Position numbers and translations under genes: made by a program. 64,000 nt of DNA from RGIG9041 sp045593905 (GTDB lineage Bacteria; Bacillota; Clostridia; Oscillospirales; QAKW01). The stretch covers positions 1 to 64,000 of the forward strand of contig JAZNXL010000007.1 of assembly GCA_045593905.1 (NCBI GenBank), read 5' to 3'. Of the stretch, positions 60,970-64,000 are shown in pieces (positions within the stretch are counted from its first letter, which is position 1; every line of letters begins with the position of its first letter). Below the pieces are notes generated by a model, which did no database searches, was not told the DNA's origin, and saw only the letters and a program-made list of their open reading frames with translations.

Positions 60970-61059
60970 TTAGTTGTTGCAGCAGCAAAGAAGGAAGATA
61001 GCGATAAGAATTATCCACAAGCAACCATTATCATCATCAAAAAGACTTCTGATACACAT
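60970..61059 (-). CDS. 29-residue hydrophobic small protein
   Basis: A very short gene with a good RBS (GAGGTG, 7 bases before ATG 61059). It starts MCIRSLFDDDNG, has one hydrophobic helix (CLWIILIAIFLL), and ends CCCNN. The order of charged head, single membrane helix and Cys cluster recalls small sporulation-linked membrane peptides of Firmicutes such as the YjcZ type, but it lacks their glycine-rich head, so the family is not fixed. Its stop touches the ychF terminator's T run. It lies 64 bases after the next small gene on the same strand. Confidence 0.6.
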   Translation of the reverse strand: MCIRSLFDDDNGCLWIILIAIFLLCCCNN

Positions 61060-61122
61060 TTTGTTTCACCTCACTCATAGATTTCAATATATACTATGTT
61101 AAGGTGAATTTTTTTGTTACTG

Positions 61123-61269
61123 TTAAATACACGAATAAATTAATTTAATTATTGCAGCTAAAGCAATTAATAAATAAACACAATTTTTAGCATATGAGCT
61201 CTTTTTGTTTTTTGCGTATTTGTTATTGATTATCCTTTCACATTCTTTTATAATATCGTTTTTTGCCAT
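61123..61269 (-). CDS. 48-residue small membrane protein
   Basis: A short gene with AAAGGATGG upstream of ATG 61269. It begins MAKNDIIKECERIINNKYAK, a basic amphipathic head, followed by one hydrophobic helix (VYLLIALAAIIKLIY) and ends SCI. It lies 43 bases downstream of spoIIE on the same strand and could be read from the spoIIE transcript. No family was recognised. No terminator is seen between spoIIE and it. Confidence 0.55.
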   Translation of the reverse strand: MAKNDIIKECERIINNKYAKNKKSSYAKNCVYLLIALAAIIKLIYSCI

Positions 61270-61311
61270 TAAAACCATCCTTTAATTTTAGGTTATTCCA
61301 ACAGCTTAATT

Positions 61312-63231
61312 CTATTCAAAAAGCCTGTCACATACTTTAATTGTTAATACTGTTATATCATCATCTGAAGATTCGTTTTGTTGTTTTGTTGCAATATTAA
61401 TTATGTTTTTTGAAATACTTTCAATGTTAGTGTCAGACATTGTTAGCAAAAATGTTTTAATTTCATCTGTTATGTTTGAAACACCGTCTGACATCATTAT
61501 TATAATATCGTTATGCTTTAGCTCAACGATGTTTTTTGAGTATGAAATGTTATCAAATAGCCCGGCAGGGTAGCCGCCGCCGTTAATAACGGTAATTTTG
61601 TTTTCGTTTAAGATATAGCTGCAATACGCCCCGCATTTATAAAATTCGGCAATACCATTTACAAGTGAAACTTCACATAAATCTATTGTTGAAAAGCCTA
61701 CGCCGTCTTTTATTATTCCAAGTGCACAGTTAACCGTTTGTAATGCCTCGTGTGCCGTTATGTTTGATTTTAATAGTTTTTTTAACAGTAAAATTGTGTC
61801 GTGGCTTTTATTATATGCTTCCTTACCGCAGCCCATACCGTCAGCCAATAGCAAATTATAATTTTCGTTATTTGTTTTAAATGCCGAAACATTATCACCG
61901 CAGACTGTTTGACCATTTTTAGCCTTATATATTGCATAACATTCAATTTTAAAGCGTTCACACGCTTCTAATACTAAATAATATTTTGTTTTGTCAATTT
62001 CTTTTTGACTATATATGAAATCGTGATTGCATATTGAACATAGTTTTAGCCGTAATTCTTCTAATGAAATATATTGCTCACATTTAAAATTTAAAGCTAT
62101 AGATTGTTTATTATCATTATAATAGTTTGTAATATCAATATTATAACAATCTTTTTGCTTCAAAAAGCGCTTAATTTTATTTTCAAAATTAGCCTTAAAT
62201 ATTGGTCTAATATATTCTGTATCTATCGCATTAAGTAATTCAGATGATACATCATTAAATTTTTTGCATAATATTTCGCTTGATTGTATCGGTTCGTTTG
62301 TTTGAACGGTTATGTATTTATCTATGAAATTTGCAAATTTAATTTTTGGTATTGCAATATAAATTAATATTGAAATTAGCGGTATAAGAGCAAACGAGAT
62401 ATTGTTTATATTAAAAATATTAACAGTGTATAATAAAATATATGTTATAAAATACGAAGTGGGTATATGCTTTTTTTCAAATTTACCGAGCATTATTGCT
62501 ATTAGCGATGGTAAGTATAGCATAACAAAAAATATATTATTAGAAATATGTAATAGCGCTACAGTTGCGCATAGCGACATATTAAACAAAACCGAAATTT
62601 TGTAATTAAATATATATGCACTTAACAACAAGAATACAATGCATATCACAAACGATAGCGATATTCCATAAAAGTATATACTGTCTATGGCGCACAAAAA
62701 CAAAACGAGAGTTATGTTTAAGCAAACAATATCTTTAAGTTCAAATTTTGATTCTTTTTTTATAGAAACAATCAAATGATTTAAAAAATAACTAATACAG
62801 CCACACAATATTGATTCGCAAACTAATAATAAAACCGAAAACAAGGTTACATTATTCGCAAACATAAATATAAAACCAATAACCAAGCAAATTATAGCAG
62901 GTAAAACAGGGGAGTATACTTTTTTAATGTAATGAGTTGATGAAATAAGTATAATAAGGTATAAAACGGTGTTTGATATTATGTATTTAAAATTCTCAAT
63001 AGCAAAATCTTTTGTTATAAACCCTATAAAACTGCCTATGAAATACGGCAATGGTGCCATGCCTGTAATTGGAACAATAGAAAACAATGACAACGAAAAA
63101 GGGGAAATATCAAATTTCACTCCCACCCGTGACAGCAACAAACCGATTAACAACGACATTGTGTATTTTAAACATAGCTTTAAAGCCTTTTTTACATTCT
63201 TATAAAGTTGATTATATTTTACGCCTTCCAT
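61312..63231 (-). CDS. spoIIE: Stage II sporulation protein E, serine phosphatase
   Basis: A 639-residue protein. About ten N-terminal membrane segments (residues 15-300) are followed by a linker and a C-terminal PP2C phosphatase domain with LLADGMGCGKEAYNKS (first metal Asp), IIMMSDGVSN and SSDDDITVLTIKV. This is the plan of SpoIIE, which dephosphorylates SpoIIAA-P and activates sigma F in the forespore. It is shorter than the roughly 800 residues of Bacillus SpoIIE, mainly in the linker. GGAGG precedes ATG 63231. Confidence 0.92.
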   Translation of the reverse strand: MEGVKYNQLYKNVKKALKLCLKYTMSLLIGLLLSRVGVKFDISPFSLSLFSIVPITGMAPLPYFIGSFIGFITKDFAIENFKYIISNTVLYLIILISSTHYIKKVYSPVLPAIICLVIGFIFMFANNVTLFSVLLLVCESILCGCISYFLNHLIVSIKKESKFELKDIVCLNITLVLFLCAIDSIYFYGISLSFVICIVFLLLSAYIFNYKISVLFNMSLCATVALLHISNNIFFVMLYLPSLIAIMLGKFEKKHIPTSYFITYILLYTVNIFNINNISFALIPLISILIYIAIPKIKFANFIDKYITVQTNEPIQSSEILCKKFNDVSSELLNAIDTEYIRPIFKANFENKIKRFLKQKDCYNIDITNYYNDNKQSIALNFKCEQYISLEELRLKLCSICNHDFIYSQKEIDKTKYYLVLEACERFKIECYAIYKAKNGQTVCGDNVSAFKTNNENYNLLLADGMGCGKEAYNKSHDTILLLKKLLKSNITAHEALQTVNCALGIIKDGVGFSTIDLCEVSLVNGIAEFYKCGAYCSYILNENKITVINGGGYPAGLFDNISYSKNIVELKHNDIIIMMSDGVSNITDEIKTFLLTMSDTNIESISKNIINIATKQQNESSDDDITVLTIKVCDRLFE

Positions 63232-63299
63232 AATAACCTCCGTGCATAAAATATATTACTTATATAAGATAAAAAAATATGTCATATGTTGAAATAAAT

Positions 63300-63344
63300 T
63301 TGATAAAAAATAAAATGAGGTGATAATTTAATTTATCACCTCAT
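63300..63344 (-). terminator. Terminator after dapB
   Basis: A 12-bp stem, ATGAGGTGATAA (63315-63326) with TTATCACCTCAT (63333-63344), is followed on the minus strand by a T-rich tract (63300-63314). It separates dapB from spoIIE. Confidence 0.85.
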
Positions 63345-63350
63345 ATATTA

Positions 63351-64000
63351 TTAAATTAAATCTTTCATACTGTACATCCCGGCCGGTTTTTTATTTAACC
63401 AAAGCGCAGCTTTAAGTGCACCCGAGCCAAATATTTTTTTAGAATATGCAGTATGAGTAATTTCGATAGTTTCATCGGTTCCTGCAAATAAAACAGTGTG
63501 CTCACCAACAATAGTACCGCCACGAATAGAGCTTATTCCTATTTCGTTTTTGCATCTTTTGTTACGAGTAGAGTGTCTGTCATACACATTTGTATACTCG
63601 TTGTTATTATTTAATGCATCTGCGAGCATTATTGCGGTTCCGCTTGGAGCATCAATTTTTTGATTGTGGTGTTTTTCAATAATTTCAATGTCGAATTTAT
63701 CGCCAAGCACCGCCTGAGCTTTTTGTATAAGCTCAGTCATAAGGTTAATGCCAAGTGACATATTATAAGTGAAAAAAACAGGAATTTGAGCCGATGCTTT
63801 ATGAATTAGTTCAATGTTATTATTGTCATTTCCTGTGGTTGCAATAACGGCAGGTAACGATTTGCTTATGCAGTAATCTAAAATGCTTTTTAGTAGTGAC
63901 GGATGAGAAAAATCGATTAATACATCAGCTTGTTCTTTAACTTTGTTTAAATCATTATAAACAGGGTAGTCATAACAAAGGTTGTTTTTCAAATCTACAC
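63351..64000 (-). CDS. dapB: 4-hydroxy-tetrahydrodipicolinate reductase, 5' end outside the window
   Basis: The frame is open to the window edge, so the N-terminal NAD-binding Gly-rich part (about 35 residues) is missing. The visible 215 residues hold ADVLIDFSHPSLL, VIATTGND, the FFTYNMSLGINLM region, IEIIEKHHNQKIDAPSGTAI (the His-His-x-x-K catalytic motif and the DAPSGTA substrate site) and SSIRGGTIVGEHTVLF. It makes tetrahydrodipicolinate for lysine, meso-DAP and spore dipicolinate. The TTG at 63992 is internal, not the start. Confidence 0.95.
   Translation of the reverse strand, partial: VDLKNNLCYDYPVYNDLNKVKEQADVLIDFSHPSLLKSILDYCISKSLPAVIATTGNDNNNIELIHKASAQIPVFFTYNMSLGINLMTELIQKAQAVLGDKFDIEIIEKHHNQKIDAPSGTAIMLADALNNNNEYTNVYDRHSTRNKRCKNEIGISSIRGGTIVGEHTVLFAGTDETIEITHTAYSKKIFGSGALKAALWLNKKPAGMYSMKDLI

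Overview
The window looks like the chromosome of a spore-forming, low-GC Clostridia (Bacillota), most likely a gut anaerobe of the Oscillospirales type. This rests on AT-rich codon use, a complete spoIIIAA-AH operon, SpoIIE, a TepA-like protein, HemZ, a T-box leader and a glycine riboswitch, SigA-like TTGACA/TATAAT promoters, and tRNA genes that encode CCA. The assignment is inference from gene content. No phage, insertion sequence, CRISPR array or plasmid function was seen.

Layout. 1-2100: the GC-richer end of a membrane protein, then a padR-DUF1700-DUF4097 operon behind a promoter that carries a perfect palindrome. 2100-9200: an AraC regulator divergent from a two-domain ADP-ribosylglycohydrolase, DUF6512 and 4'-phosphopantetheinyl transferase genes, tRNA-Asn, a decayed GDSL hydrolase, and an M20 peptidase-CapA pair. 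9270-13000: a LysR regulator, a glycine riboswitch controlling an alanine/glycine:cation symporter, and an acyltransferase. 13150-17800: an amino-sugar cluster (membrane protein, Cys/His-rich protein, NagA, cytosolic sialidase-like protein, AEC transporter). 17830-19680: tRNA-Ala, a TPR protein and a DUF4037 protein. 19700-25980: an AraC regulator divergent from PIG-L deacetylase, PfkB kinase, class II aldolase and a NagB-like enzyme with an altered active-site motif, then an FAD oxidoreductase and a dCMP-deaminase-like protein.

26000-29250: a Cys-rich protein, a lipoprotein and a penicillin-binding protein. 29250-32500: T-box, alaS and a HIT protein. 32570-37400: a complete liv branched-chain amino-acid ABC operon. 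37420-40900 (minus strand): dus, tepA-like, ABC-F. 40970-41420: tRNA-Met, tRNA-Glu and two identical tRNA-Val genes. 41430-50230: recJ-rel-dtd-MBL-hemZ-ligA operon. 50280-55260: spoIIIAA-AH followed by an Asp23 protein. 55280-57930: DUF368 convergent with rarA-nth. 58000-60970: split transketolase and ychF. 60970-64000 (minus strand): two very small membrane proteins, spoIIE and a dapB cut by the window edge.

The least explained region is the pair of amino-sugar loci, 13.1-17.8 kb and 20.7-24.1 kb. Together they suggest intracellular deacetylation, phosphorylation, isomerisation and aldol cleavage of an amino sugar. The second locus contains a NagB homologue that lacks the usual active-site aspartate. 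The glycine riboswitch appears wired as an OFF switch. Two genes of 29 and 48 codons were found by reading the minus strand next to spoIIE.
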